This document shows positions 31,382 through 39,641 of a stretch of 64,000 bases of DNA, one piece after another (within the stretch, counting starts at the first letter, position 1; the number at the start of each line of letters is the position of its first letter). The stretch comes from Microbacterium sp. AK009 (GTDB lineage: Bacteria > Actinomycetota > Actinomycetes > Actinomycetales > Microbacteriaceae). The stretch is from positions 124,001 through 188,000 of the forward strand of contig NZ_JACCCG010000005.1 in NCBI RefSeq assembly GCF_013410955.1, read 5' to 3'. The notes below the pieces were generated by a model, which worked only from the letters and a program-made list of their open reading frames with translations, searched no databases and was not told where the DNA came from. Both the position numbers and the translations under genes were made by a program.

Positions 31382-32283
31382 CCCCCGGGGTCGACTCCTG
31401 CGCCAGCCCTGAGACGCGCACCCCGAGCCACTCGGCGAGGTCCACGATCTCGGCGTGCACCATATCGGTCTCCTCGGAGTCGAATTCCGCGAACACGTGG
31501 ACCGCGTTGACACGCAGCAGCTCGCTGTCGCGATCGACCTCGGCGTCCACCATCCCGACGAAACGGTCTCCCATCAGCACTGGGTGGGCGAAGAAGCGCC
31601 GCCACACCGGCCTTCCCCACGCGCGTCCACCCCGACCTCTCCCGCGCGATTCCCGCAGCCTTGAGCCCGCGGGTCTGCAACTCGTGCGCGGCGGTCCCGT
31701 CGTCGACCTCGGGCGGGTCGGCCGGGTACACGCGGTCGGCGAGATCCCACGCCCGGGTGTGGCCTTCGCGTCGGGTCACCGCCACCTCGCCGCGCCGCGC
31801 CAGAAGGTCGAGCATCAACGGAACTTGCTTCGACCCCGACCGTCCGTCCGGGCGCTGGGCCACGGCAGCGGTATCGGGGATGTCGCGAGAGGTCAGCGGT
31901 CCCTCCGCGCGAAGACGGGAGAGGGCGTCCGCGCGAAAGGCGGCATTCACCTCGAGCCAGTGTCGACTGCTCTCCCGCTCCGGATGGCGACGCATCGCGG
32001 GACGGAAGAGGGGCAGCATGCGCATCGGGTGGAACGCGCCCCGTAACTCGAACAGCAGCCGGTCGACCTCCACCGCCTTCTTCAGCTGTCCGCTCTCGTA
32101 CGACCAACTGATCCACCACCACAGGACGGTGTGCTCGCACGGCGCGATCGCCGAGGTGGGGTCGATCTTGATGTACCCGAGCTGCTCGGCCACCTCCACG
32201 ACGTCCCCGGGTCGATCGGCGTCCAGCAGCTGCGCGCGCACGACGATGCGCCGGGCCTGGTCTCGGGTGAGTCGGTGCGTCAC
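31293..32283 (-). pseudogene. Broken YcaQ-like (winged-helix DNA glycosylase) gene
   Basis: The first 220 or so codons read as a YcaQ/DUF1006 winged-helix protein (MTHRLTRDQARRIVVRAQ; later GSKQVPLMLDLLARRGEVA), a family whose E. coli member repairs interstrand crosslinks. At about 31608-31620 the frame breaks: the family C-terminus (FFAHPVLMGDRFVGMVDAE onwards) continues in another frame down to 31293. By memory of the family, 70-80 residues between GIARERSGWTRVG and the FFAHP segment are also missing, which suggests a deletion rather than a one-base error. Its tail overlaps the convergent monooxygenase gene by 89 nt. Confidence 0.65.
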
Positions 32284-32289
32284 GCGTCG

Positions 32290-32295
32290 AGTATC
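32290..32295 (-). promoter_or_regulatory. -10 box of the YcaQ-like gene
   Basis: GATACT lies 6 nt before the GTG at 32283, so the promoter of the broken gene looks intact. Confidence 0.4.
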
Positions 32296-32365
32296 CCCTG
32301 GTGCCCCGGCCCGCTGTCGAGGAGGCGGCGTCTTAGCCGGCCGGATCGGACCGCGTGCAGGAATA

Positions 32366-32377
32366 GGGCGATCGCCC
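32366..32377. promoter_or_regulatory. 12-bp palindrome upstream of the LuxR cluster
   Basis: GGGCGATCGCCC is a perfect palindrome 62 nt upstream of the 66-aa ORF. LuxR-type helix-turn-helix dimers bind such symmetric sites, so it may be an autoregulatory operator of the nearby LAL regulator. Confidence 0.35.
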
Positions 32378-32439
32378 GATACACCGTGCTCACCTCAGGG
32401 AGGAGAGTCGACGCGGAGTCGATGACAGGAGAATGTTCG

Positions 32440-32640
32440 ATGGATGCGATGACATACGCCGCGAGCCGGCTGGCCGCGCAGCGCGCGGAAAACCTGGCGT
32501 CCGACCTGCGTCTGCGACACGCGCAGGCCCGGCGGCTCGAGGCGAGGAGGGCGGATGCCGCGGCGGGCGGCGTCCGCGAAGCGAATCGGAGGCCCGCGGC
32601 CACCGCCGACTGCTTCGGACTGGCAGGACCCGCGACATGA
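32440..32640 (+). CDS. Small 66-aa helical protein, unknown function
   Basis: A short ORF with an AGGAGA ribosome-binding site 8 nt before its ATG. The product is rich in Arg, Ala, Glu and Leu (AASRLAAQRAENLASDLRLR and on) and should form one long amphipathic helix or coiled coil; there is no signal peptide or cysteine motif. I do not recognise it. It ends 85 nt before the large LuxR-type regulator and may share its transcript, so a role as an accessory or target of that regulator is possible. Confidence 0.55.
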   Translation: MDAMTYAASRLAAQRAENLASDLRLRHAQARRLEARRADAAAGGVREANRRPAATADCFGLAGPAT

Positions 32641-32725
32641 GGGCATTCCGCCTCGGCTGCGCAACGCGGGCGGCGTCGCGGGCGCCCCGCAGCCCCTCGA
32701 ATCTGTCGGAGGCCGGTGTCACCAT

Positions 32726-35686
32726 ATGACCATGCCCGCGCCCGCTTCGAGCCCTCGCATGGTCGGTCGTGCCGCGGAATGGGAGATTCTCCGGGAGGCA
32801 CTCGAGGCCTCCCGCCACGGCACACCGCGTTCCGTCGTCGTGCGCGGCGAGGCGGGCATCGGGAAGACCCGCCTCGTGCAGGAGCTCCTGAACGAGGCTC
32901 TGGCGGCGACAGACCCGCAGCTGCCGACGGTGGTCGCCGTCGGTCAATGCGTCGACCTCGGCCCCATCGGAGCGCCGTTCGGACCGGTGCGCCGCGTGCT
33001 GCGTGATCTGCACGCCGCGATCGGCACCGAGCCGCTGCGCGAGGCGGCCGGATCACCCGCGGCCGCGGCCACCCTCGCGGCGTTCGTGCCGGGCATCGAG
33101 ACCGAGATGTCGGCACCGCCCGTGCCGACCAGCCACTTCGCCGAGGCGATAGAAGCGGTTCTCGAGGACCTCTCGATGTCGCGGCACCTCGTCATCGTGA
33201 TCGAGGACCTCCAGTGGGCGGACGCGGCGACGCTCACCCTCCTGAAGACACTCGCCGGTACGCTGCGGGGCCGCCACCTCACGATCGTGGCGACCTACAG
33301 ATCGGACGACATCGACCGATTCCACCCTCTGCGTCCCGTCCTCGCCGAACTGGATCGGACGCGAGCGATCGTCCGCATCGAGTTGCGGCCCCTGACGGCG
33401 GACGAGGTGGCCGAGCAGGTGGCGTCGCTCGCCGCGGACCTGGACGACACGGCACTGACCGCTCTGGTCGAACGCAGCGGCGGGATCCCGTTCCTCGTCG
33501 AGGAACTCGTCGACCTCGGCGGCGCGGAGCTGCCCGATACGCTCCGCGAGCTCGTCCTCGCGCGCTATACACGGCTCAGTGACACCGCGCAGGAGATCGC
33601 GCGGGTCATGTCCGCCGGCGGCATGCACACCGAGCACGCCGTCCTCGCCGCGGTGGCGGGCCGAGACGACAGCGTCGTCGACCAGGCCATCCGGGAGGCG
33701 ATCGCGTCCCACCTCATCCTCGCCGAGGGCGACGGATACACCTTCCGGCACGCGCTGACCCAGGAGGCGGTCCACGACGAGATGCTCCCCAGCGAGCGCG
33801 TGCGCATCCACCGGCGGTACGCCGAACACCTCGCGACCCACCGCGCCGAGGCTCCCGAGGCGCTGTCGGCGATCGCCGAACACTGGCTGATCGCCCGTGA
33901 GCTGACACCCGCATTCGACGCCACCGTTCGCGCACTGCAGCACTCTCGCGCCACCTTCGCCCCGGCGACCTCGGTCAAGCTCGCGGAAAGGCTCACGGAG
34001 CTGTGGTCCCAGGTCCCGGATGCGGCAACGCGATCGGGGACGACCCTGGCCGAGCTTCATCTCGATGCCGCTCAGGCGTGGCACGACCTCGGCGATCCGG
34101 AGCGCGCGCTCCGGGCCGCCCAGGAGGGTCTCGCGGCGGATCCGCAGGATCCGCTCGTGCACGCCGCGCTCATCCGCCAGAAGATCGTGCAGGAGTTCAA
34201 CACCGATCGGAATCCCGATCACGAGGAGCTCCTCGGCGCCATCGCCCTACTCGAGGGGATCGACACCGACGCGTCCCGCGTCCTGCAGTCGCGCATTCTG
34301 TCCAATCTCGCTCTGAGCTACCCGGACGGGCGAGCGGAGGCGTACCTGCGCAGGGCCGTGACCCTGGCGGAGGGAGCCGGCGACGACGTGGCGCTGGCCA
34401 TCGCCCTGGTCAACGAGTCCTGGCGACAGTCCGACACCATGGGTGACGAGGTCGCCGCTCTCGCCCCGCTCGAGCAGGCTCTCGGGCTGCAGGTCAATCC
34501 CGCCGTGCGGGCATACGTCGGTGCTGCGTACGTGGACCTGCTCGCTCGCCTGGGACGATACGACGAGGCGACGGCGGTGGGAGAAGCCCACTTCGCCGAC
34601 GCGGTGCGCGGCGGGATCGAACGGGGATCGGGCGGATCGGTGGCCGTGCAGATCGCGCACGCTCACTTCTGTGCGGGGAGGCCCGAGGAAGCGAAGCGGT
34701 ACGCCCAGCGCGCACGGCGGCTACTGGACCGTCCGTCCCGCGCGGCGGTGATCCGTGTGCTGGCCACCCATCACGCCTGGAACGATCAGCCCGTCGAACG
34801 CGACGCTCTGCTGCTCGAGGAACGCGCCACCATGGACGCCTCCCGGCACGCCCACCCCGAGAAGCACGATTGGTGGGAGCCCGAGACGGTCGACGCCGTG
34901 CTGATGTCCTCCTCCGGGATGCGGGTGGCCGTGAGCGCCGAGAGCGCCGCGGCGTGGGAGCAGCGGATCGCACGACTCCGGGCCGTCGTGGGAGAGGGCA
35001 AGGCGGCTGCCGCCCGGCGGTTCACGGCCATCACGGCGGCGATGATGATCCGCGCCCTGTCGGCGACCGACGTCGGCGAGCGCGCCGCCGAGGATCTCTC
35101 CCTTCTTCGCGACGGCCTCGCAGCGGCGTCGCAGCAGTGGCCGAGAACGGGTCTCACTCCGAAGATCCTCGACTTCATCGACGCCCTGTCTGCCGACACC
35201 GACGGTCAGAGCGCCGTGGAGCGCGCCCGCCGCTGGCGCGGCATCGTCGACGCCGCGGGAGAGGGCGTTCTGCCCGTGCGCCACCAGCTCGTCGCCCGGC
35301 TGAGCCTCGCCGCCGCTCTCATCGACGCCGGGGAGCGCACAGCGGCCGAGGCCGAGCTCGATCGGATCATCTCGCAGGGACCTCCGGCGGGTCTTGCCCG
35401 CGTGGCGTTCTGGGCTCACGATCTGGTCGAACGCGCGGGCATCCATCCGGCCGCCGGCGCCACCCCCCTCGCTCCCGTGACCCTGGGCCTGACCCCCCGC
35501 GAACGGCAGGTCCTTGCCCTTGTCGCGCAGGGCCTGACCAACGCGCAGATCGGTGCCCGGCTCTACATCAGCCCGAAGACCGCATCGGTGCACGTCTCGG
35601 CCATCCTGGCGAAGGTCGGCGCGTCCAACCGTGCCGAGGCGGCCGCGCTCTTCAGCTCGGGTGCGGGCGCCGCCGGGGCACCCTGA
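32726..35686 (+). CDS. LAL-type LuxR-family transcriptional regulator with AAA ATPase domain
   Basis: A 986-aa large ATP-binding LuxR (MalT-like) regulator. An N-terminal STAND/AAA ATPase has Walker A GEAGIGKT at residues 41-48 and Walker B VIVIEDLQWAD near residue 155. A long TPR-like helical middle follows, then a C-terminal LuxR helix-turn-helix (about residues 920-980; LTPRERQVLALVAQGLTNAQIG). Such proteins sense a ligand or partner protein and activate transcription. ATG 32726 is chosen; GGAGG lies 13 nt upstream, a long spacing, and a second in-frame ATG is at 32732. Its targets are not evident from neighbours. Confidence 0.9.
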   Translation: MTMPAPASSPRMVGRAAEWEILREALEASRHGTPRSVVVRGEAGIGKTRLVQELLNEALAATDPQLPTVVAVGQCVDLGPIGAPFGPVRRVLRDLHAAIGTEPLREAAGSPAAAATLAAFVPGIETEMSAPPVPTSHFAEAIEAVLEDLSMSRHLVIVIEDLQWADAATLTLLKTLAGTLRGRHLTIVATYRSDDIDRFHPLRPVLAELDRTRAIVRIELRPLTADEVAEQVASLAADLDDTALTALVERSGGIPFLVEELVDLGGAELPDTLRELVLARYTRLSDTAQEIARVMSAGGMHTEHAVLAAVAGRDDSVVDQAIREAIASHLILAEGDGYTFRHALTQEAVHDEMLPSERVRIHRRYAEHLATHRAEAPEALSAIAEHWLIARELTPAFDATVRALQHSRATFAPATSVKLAERLTELWSQVPDAATRSGTTLAELHLDAAQAWHDLGDPERALRAAQEGLAADPQDPLVHAALIRQKIVQEFNTDRNPDHEELLGAIALLEGIDTDASRVLQSRILSNLALSYPDGRAEAYLRRAVTLAEGAGDDVALAIALVNESWRQSDTMGDEVAALAPLEQALGLQVNPAVRAYVGAAYVDLLARLGRYDEATAVGEAHFADAVRGGIERGSGGSVAVQIAHAHFCAGRPEEAKRYAQRARRLLDRPSRAAVIRVLATHHAWNDQPVERDALLLEERATMDASRHAHPEKHDWWEPETVDAVLMSSSGMRVAVSAESAAAWEQRIARLRAVVGEGKAAAARRFTAITAAMMIRALSATDVGERAAEDLSLLRDGLAAASQQWPRTGLTPKILDFIDALSADTDGQSAVERARRWRGIVDAAGEGVLPVRHQLVARLSLAAALIDAGERTAAEAELDRIISQGPPAGLARVAFWAHDLVERAGIHPAAGATPLAPVTLGLTPRERQVLALVAQGLTNAQIGARLYISPKTASVHVSAILAKVGASNRAEAAALFSSGAGAAGAP

Positions 35687-35765
35687 AGGTCACCCCGTCG
35701 ACCCGTTCCTCTCGCTCTACCGATGGGCGTCGTAGGCTGGCCGCGGGACGAAGGGGGATGCCGCG

Positions 35766-36266
35766 ATGGGAGCGCTTCACGAACGGACGCCGGCACGCGT
35801 CATCCGGGTGGTGGGCGCCGTCGGAGCCGCGCTCGCGGTGAGCGCCGCGCTGTCGGGATGCGGGATCGTCGAGCGGATCGTCGCGGACGGGGAGACACCC
35901 ACCCCCACCCCGACCGCGCCCGTGACACCCACCCCGACCGGCCCGGACCCGGTCCTGGCATGGGAGTGCGGTCAGATCAGCGCCCTGAGCGGCGTGGCGA
36001 TCCGCACGAACTTCGAATACCAGACCGGGCGGCTCGACGAGGTCGAGTACGTCTCACGCCTGGCCGCGCTTCAGGACGCGTGGGTCTACATGCCCACCTA
36101 CGACACCGCCATCACCCCGTTCATCTACGACGTGCAGGTGCAGGCGGCCGCCGATCCGTCCGGCGCCAATCAGGGCTACATCGACGCCATCAACGCCGCG
36201 ACGGCGGCCTGCCAGGAGGCCGGCTCGCTGGCGGTGATCACCCCGCTGCCGGAGATGGGCGGCTAG
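35766..36266 (+). CDS. Small lipoprotein, unknown function
   Basis: A 166-aa putative lipoprotein. A basic N-terminus is followed by a hydrophobic stretch and the lipobox LSGC (Cys near residue 32), then a Thr/Pro-rich linker and a globular part with two more cysteines (WECGQ and AACQEA) that may form a disulphide. I know no function for it. AAGGGGG lies 8 nt before the ATG. Its 3' end overlaps the convergent Nudix gene by 29 nt. Confidence 0.75.
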   Translation: MGALHERTPARVIRVVGAVGAALAVSAALSGCGIVERIVADGETPTPTPTAPVTPTPTGPDPVLAWECGQISALSGVAIRTNFEYQTGRLDEVEYVSRLAALQDAWVYMPTYDTAITPFIYDVQVQAAADPSGANQGYIDAINAATAACQEAGSLAVITPLPEMGG

Positions 36267-36990
36267 CCTCCTCGGGCAGCACGAGAGGGAGCTCCCGCGA
36301 CGCGTCCCAGGGACGGGTCCACCCGACACTGTCGAACAATCCGTCCAGCAGCATCCCGGTGAAGCCCCAGACCAGGTGCTCGCGTGCGCCGTCGCGCACG
36401 AGGAAGCCGGGTCCGCGCCACTCGCGACCGTCTCGACGGATCACCGTGACGCCACGATTGGCGGGATCGAGCAGGTCGGCGACCGGTGCCCGGAACACGT
36501 CCGCGGACTCTGCCTCATCGACCACGCGCACCGGGGACGGGCGACGCCACCAGCCGATGACCGGGGTCACGAGATGACGGGAGTACTCCAGCGGAATCGG
36601 CCCGAGGGTGCCGAGCACCTCCACCCCGTCGGGATCGAGTCCGGTCTCCTCCTGCGCCTCCCGCAGCGCCGCGGCGACGGGGCCGTCGTCACCGTCGTCC
36701 ACGCGTCCGCCGGGGAAGGCGACCTGTCCCGGATGTGAGCGCAGCGTCAGCGCCCGGGCAAGGAGGAGGACGTCGAGGTCGCGGGAGACCGCACCCATCG
36801 CGGTGCCCTCGGCACTGGGCTCGGCGTCGAGCACGCCGAAGAGGATGAGCACCGCGGCATCCCTGGCATCGGTGACGTCGGGGAGGTTCGCCACCCGGTC
36901 GCCGAGACCCCCGCGGGGATCATCCGCCGCGGCGCGGACGAGTTCGCGGAGCGCCTGTCGCGCGGCATCCGCCGCCGGAGCTGGGGTCAC
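36238..36990 (-). CDS. Nudix hydrolase, CoA pyrophosphatase-like
   Basis: A 250-aa Nudix protein of the CoA diphosphatase (NudL-like) group, expected to cleave CoA or related dinucleotides. The Nudix box runs from GGRVDDGDD to REAQEETGLD near residues 95-120. The REUXEEXGU part is intact, while the position of the first glutamate is Asp. SHPGQVAFPGG just before the box is typical of CoA pyrophosphatases. The GTG start has TACGCT 6 nt upstream and is probably leaderless. Confidence 0.88.
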   Translation of the reverse strand: MTPAPAADAARQALRELVRAAADDPRGGLGDRVANLPDVTDARDAAVLILFGVLDAEPSAEGTAMGAVSRDLDVLLLARALTLRSHPGQVAFPGGRVDDGDDGPVAAALREAQEETGLDPDGVEVLGTLGPIPLEYSRHLVTPVIGWWRRPSPVRVVDEAESADVFRAPVADLLDPANRGVTVIRRDGREWRGPGFLVRDGAREHLVWGFTGMLLDGLFDSVGWTRPWDASRELPLVLPEEASRPSPAAG

Positions 36991-36996
36991 CCTGAC

Positions 36997-37002
36997 AGCG
37001 TA
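36997..37002 (-). promoter_or_regulatory. -10 box of the Nudix gene
   Basis: TACGCT lies exactly 6 nt before the GTG at 36990. Confidence 0.55.
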
Positions 37003-37190
37003 CGCGGCGCCCCGATATTCGCTCCGCTGCCCGGCGATCAGGGCTTTTCCGCCGTCGTGGGAAGAACATCTCGTTCAGGTAACGCACGGGAAGCGTCCAG
37101 ACTCAGGCACCAGACTCGGGGACTTGTGCCCCGCCCGGGCGCGTGCCGCGTCACCCGAAGACGCATCCCCCGACACGAAACCGGTACTTC

Positions 37191-38195
37191 ATGCGCTCCA
37201 CCACGACGACCACTTCCGCCCGCCGCACCCGTCGCGCCGCTGACCGCCGCTCACGCCGCCGGCCCGCCCTCGTCGTCGCCGGCCTGAGCTTCTCGGTCCT
37301 CGCCGCGGTCGGCATCACCGCGACCGCACCAACGGCGGCAGCATCGTCGACCACCGCCTTCGGGCCGGTCACGCTCGCCTCGTACACCACCGTGTCCACG
37401 TCGCCGCTCGCCGCGCGCTCCGCGACGGAGGCGACCGTGAGTGAGACCGCCGACGCAGAGGCGACCGACGCCGCCGGTGAGGCTCTGGCGGCCGCCGACA
37501 CGATCGAGGCCGACATCCAGGCCGCCGCGCTCGACATCGGCGAAGCCGATCCGACGGTCGACACCGCAGAGCTCGAAGCGGCACTCGCCCGCCTGCAGTC
37601 CGCTGACATCCTCCCCGCGGCCTTCCTGCCCGACCTCGCCGACGACGTCGCCGACGCGGTGGCGGGGGTCGACCAGCGGGTCACCCAGCTGCGCGGCAGC
37701 CTCGACGGAGCGCTGGCGAAAAAGGCCGAGGAAGAGGCCGCCGAGAAGGCCCGCCTCGAGGCGGAGGCCGCGGCGGCAGCGGCAGCGGCAGCGGAGGCTG
37801 CAGCTCAGACCCGTGCCACCTCGAGCGGCACCGGCGGCGGCGGTGGTGGCGGCTTCGTCCCCACCGGCGGCAGCACCGGTGGCGACAACAGCCCTGGCGG
37901 CGCGCAGGCCACGGCGCGCGCGATGCTCGGCAACTACGGCTGGGGCGATGACCAGTTCTCGTGCCTGGTGTCGCTGTGGAACAAGGAGTCGGGCTGGAAC
38001 TACCAGGCCTACAACCGCTCGAGCGGTGCCTTCGGCATCCCCCAGGCCCTCCCCGGCAACAAGATGGCCTCGGCCGGCGCCGACTGGCAGACCAACGCCG
38101 CGACGCAGATCTCGTGGGGTCTTGGCTACATCTCCGGCCGCTACGGCACCCCGTGCGGCGCGTGGAACCACTCGCAGTCGGTCGGCTGGTACTGA
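37191..38195 (+). CDS. Secreted transglycosylase-like cell-wall protein
   Basis: A 334-aa exported protein. A Thr/Arg-rich N-terminus and hydrophobic helix (about residues 28-54) form a signal peptide. An Ala/Glu-rich helical region ends in a charged coiled coil (EEEAAEKARLEAE), then a Gly/Ser linker and a C-terminal lysozyme-like domain of about 85 residues (LVSLWNKESGWNY, SGAFGIPQALPG, QISWGLGYISGRYGTPCGAW). The glutamate in NKESGW is the likely catalytic residue. It is a probable peptidoglycan lytic enzyme or aggregation-promoting-factor type protein. The 200-nt leader was examined for a c-di-AMP riboswitch; none was convincing. Confidence 0.87.
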   Translation: MRSTTTTTSARRTRRAADRRSRRRPALVVAGLSFSVLAAVGITATAPTAAASSTTAFGPVTLASYTTVSTSPLAARSATEATVSETADAEATDAAGEALAAADTIEADIQAAALDIGEADPTVDTAELEAALARLQSADILPAAFLPDLADDVADAVAGVDQRVTQLRGSLDGALAKKAEEEAAEKARLEAEAAAAAAAAAEAAAQTRATSSGTGGGGGGGFVPTGGSTGGDNSPGGAQATARAMLGNYGWGDDQFSCLVSLWNKESGWNYQAYNRSSGAFGIPQALPGNKMASAGADWQTNAATQISWGLGYISGRYGTPCGAWNHSQSVGWY

Positions 38196-38214
38196 CCCTC
38201 ACGCGCGGCAGAAC

Positions 38215-38523
38215 TCACCCGGCTGGCGGATCACCGAAAGGTTCGATCCGCCAGCCGACGCGTTCCAGGGCCGATGCCAGGCGGGCAGCATCCTCGCGCG
38301 CGGCGGAGGGCTCGAGCGAGCAGACGTCGACCGCGAACGGCGGGGGTTCGGCGAAGCGCGGCAGATCGACCATCGCCCACGATTTCGCACTGACCCACAC
38401 CCGCGGGTCGGCCGAACCGGCGTCCTGAACCTCACCGTCGGAGACCAGCGCGATGACGGCGAGCGCGTCGGGTTTCGCGATGGGGAGATTCACCACGAGC
38501 GAGACCACGTGCACGACTTCCAT
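38215..38523 (-). CDS. Small EPPP-core protein, paralogue 1
   Basis: A 102-aa protein of unknown function. The core DLPRFAEPPPFAVDV matches the EIPKFGEPPPLAIDV core of the protein at 46568-46963, and the flanking helices align too, so the two are paralogues. ATG 38523 is preferred over the longer frame to 38610, which would overlap the next gene. Its last 13 codons encode one arm, loop and other arm of a perfect 13-bp hairpin, so the end of the gene doubles as a terminator for the convergent transglycosylase-like gene. Confidence 0.6.
   Translation of the reverse strand: MEVVHVVSLVVNLPIAKPDALAVIALVSDGEVQDAGSADPRVWVSAKSWAMVDLPRFAEPPPFAVDVCSLEPSAAREDAARLASALERVGWRIEPFGDPPAG
38220..38257. terminator. 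Bidirectional hairpin overlapping a gene end
   Basis: The 13-nt arms at 38220-38232 and 38245-38257 are perfectly complementary around a 12-nt loop. It lies 25 nt after the transglycosylase-like gene and within the last codons of the convergent small gene. There is no clear T-run. Confidence 0.65.
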
Positions 38524-38606
38524 GCTCCCAGACCCGCACGCGGTGAAGGCCGAAACCGGCGCGCTGTCCGATGATCCGGATGCCCCGGCGCGGCCAGGTC
38601 GCCGCG

Positions 38607-39419
38607 TCACCGGCCGAAGAAGTCGCCGAGCGCGCCGAACTGGTCGCCGATGCTCGAGACCTGATTCCCGAGACCTGACACGACGTCCCCGACCCCGCCG
38701 ACGAGACCCTCCGCACCATCGGCGAAGCCCGAGAGATCGGCGCCCTCCGCAATGCCCGAAAGGTCGACGCCGTCGGCGAGGGCGTCGAAATCGACCCCGA
38801 ATCCCGCGGCCTGCTCGAGGAGCGGCGCCGCCACCGAGCTGACCACCGCAGCTCCCGCCACGGCGCCGAGCACGCCGATGGCAAGACCTCCGGCCCCGAC
38901 CATCGCCGCACCGCCGCCGACGCGTCCGAGGAGCCCACGCATCCGGCCGGGCCGCTGGGCCTCCGCCCGACCCGCGGCGCGGGCGAGATCCTCCGGCGCC
39001 GCCGATCGCGGGCGTTCCGTGGGCGGGAACTCGGTTCGCATGCGCGATTCGATCTGCTGACGCTGCTGCGGAGTGAGCCGGGCGAAGGCCTCGCGATGGA
39101 TCTGCTCGACCTGGTGCGGATCAGCGGTCTGCATCAGGTAGTCGTAGCGGGCGATCGCCGCCCGATCGGTCTCGTTGGGGCGGCCCGAAGGCGCACCGCC
39201 CGCCGGTGGGGGCGTGGTGGAAGGACGACCCCGCGGCGCGGACGGCGCGGGGGGTGTGGCGGACCCCGCACCCGCCGACGGAGGCCCGTCGCCGGACAGG
39301 GCACCGGCGGCGCTGCGGACTATCCCCCGCCAATCCGAGGACGACGAACTCGGGGCGGAGCCGCCCTGGTTGTCCAGCGCCTTGGCGGCCATGCCGATCA
39401 GCTTGGAGAGCTTGCTCAT
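38607..39419 (-). CDS. Uncharacterised protein with disordered linker and C-terminal hydrophobic region
   Basis: A 270-aa protein with a short basic helical start (MSKLSKLIGMAAKAL), a Ser/Pro/Gly-rich disordered stretch, and a conserved-looking helical segment (AIARYDYLMQTADPHQVEQI, then REAFARLTPQQRQQIE). A Gly/Ala-rich hydrophobic segment near residues 170-200 may cross the membrane, followed by an acidic Gly/Asp-rich tail with repeated GADLSG/GVDLSG units. Similar actinobacterial proteins are annotated without experimental basis, so I assign no function. AAGGGA precedes the ATG. Confidence 0.7.
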   Translation of the reverse strand: MSKLSKLIGMAAKALDNQGGSAPSSSSSDWRGIVRSAAGALSGDGPPSAGAGSATPPAPSAPRGRPSTTPPPAGGAPSGRPNETDRAAIARYDYLMQTADPHQVEQIHREAFARLTPQQRQQIESRMRTEFPPTERPRSAAPEDLARAAGRAEAQRPGRMRGLLGRVGGGAAMVGAGGLAIGVLGAVAGAAVVSSVAAPLLEQAAGFGVDFDALADGVDLSGIAEGADLSGFADGAEGLVGGVGDVVSGLGNQVSSIGDQFGALGDFFGR

Positions 39420-39514
39420 GACGATCCCTTCTGAACGTCAAGGTCTCCTCCACCCTCGCGGGCCGGTGGGCCGGAACACCACGGGGCGTTCGTACTGACG
39501 GGTCCACCGCAATC

Positions 39515-39526
39515 GGGAGTACTCCC
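39515..39526. promoter_or_regulatory. 12-bp palindrome between divergent genes
   Basis: GGGAGTACTCCC is a perfect palindrome in the 222-nt gap between the uncharacterised protein and the metallophosphoesterase operon. It may be an operator; no regulator gene is adjacent. Confidence 0.35.
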
Positions 39527-39641
39527 CTTGCCTCGCCCACGTTAGCGACGCGGCCTATGGATCCGCTCGAAAAACAGGCGCGGACCATCGACGTTCCTGG
39601 CATGATGGCGTCACCCGTTCCGCCCTGAACGAAAGGGCACG

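Noticed and set aside
36991..37190. Possible c-di-AMP riboswitch in front of the transglycosylase-like gene
   Set aside because: Such genes often have one, but the conserved pairing elements were not found; only a short CGGGG/CCCCG hairpin is visible.
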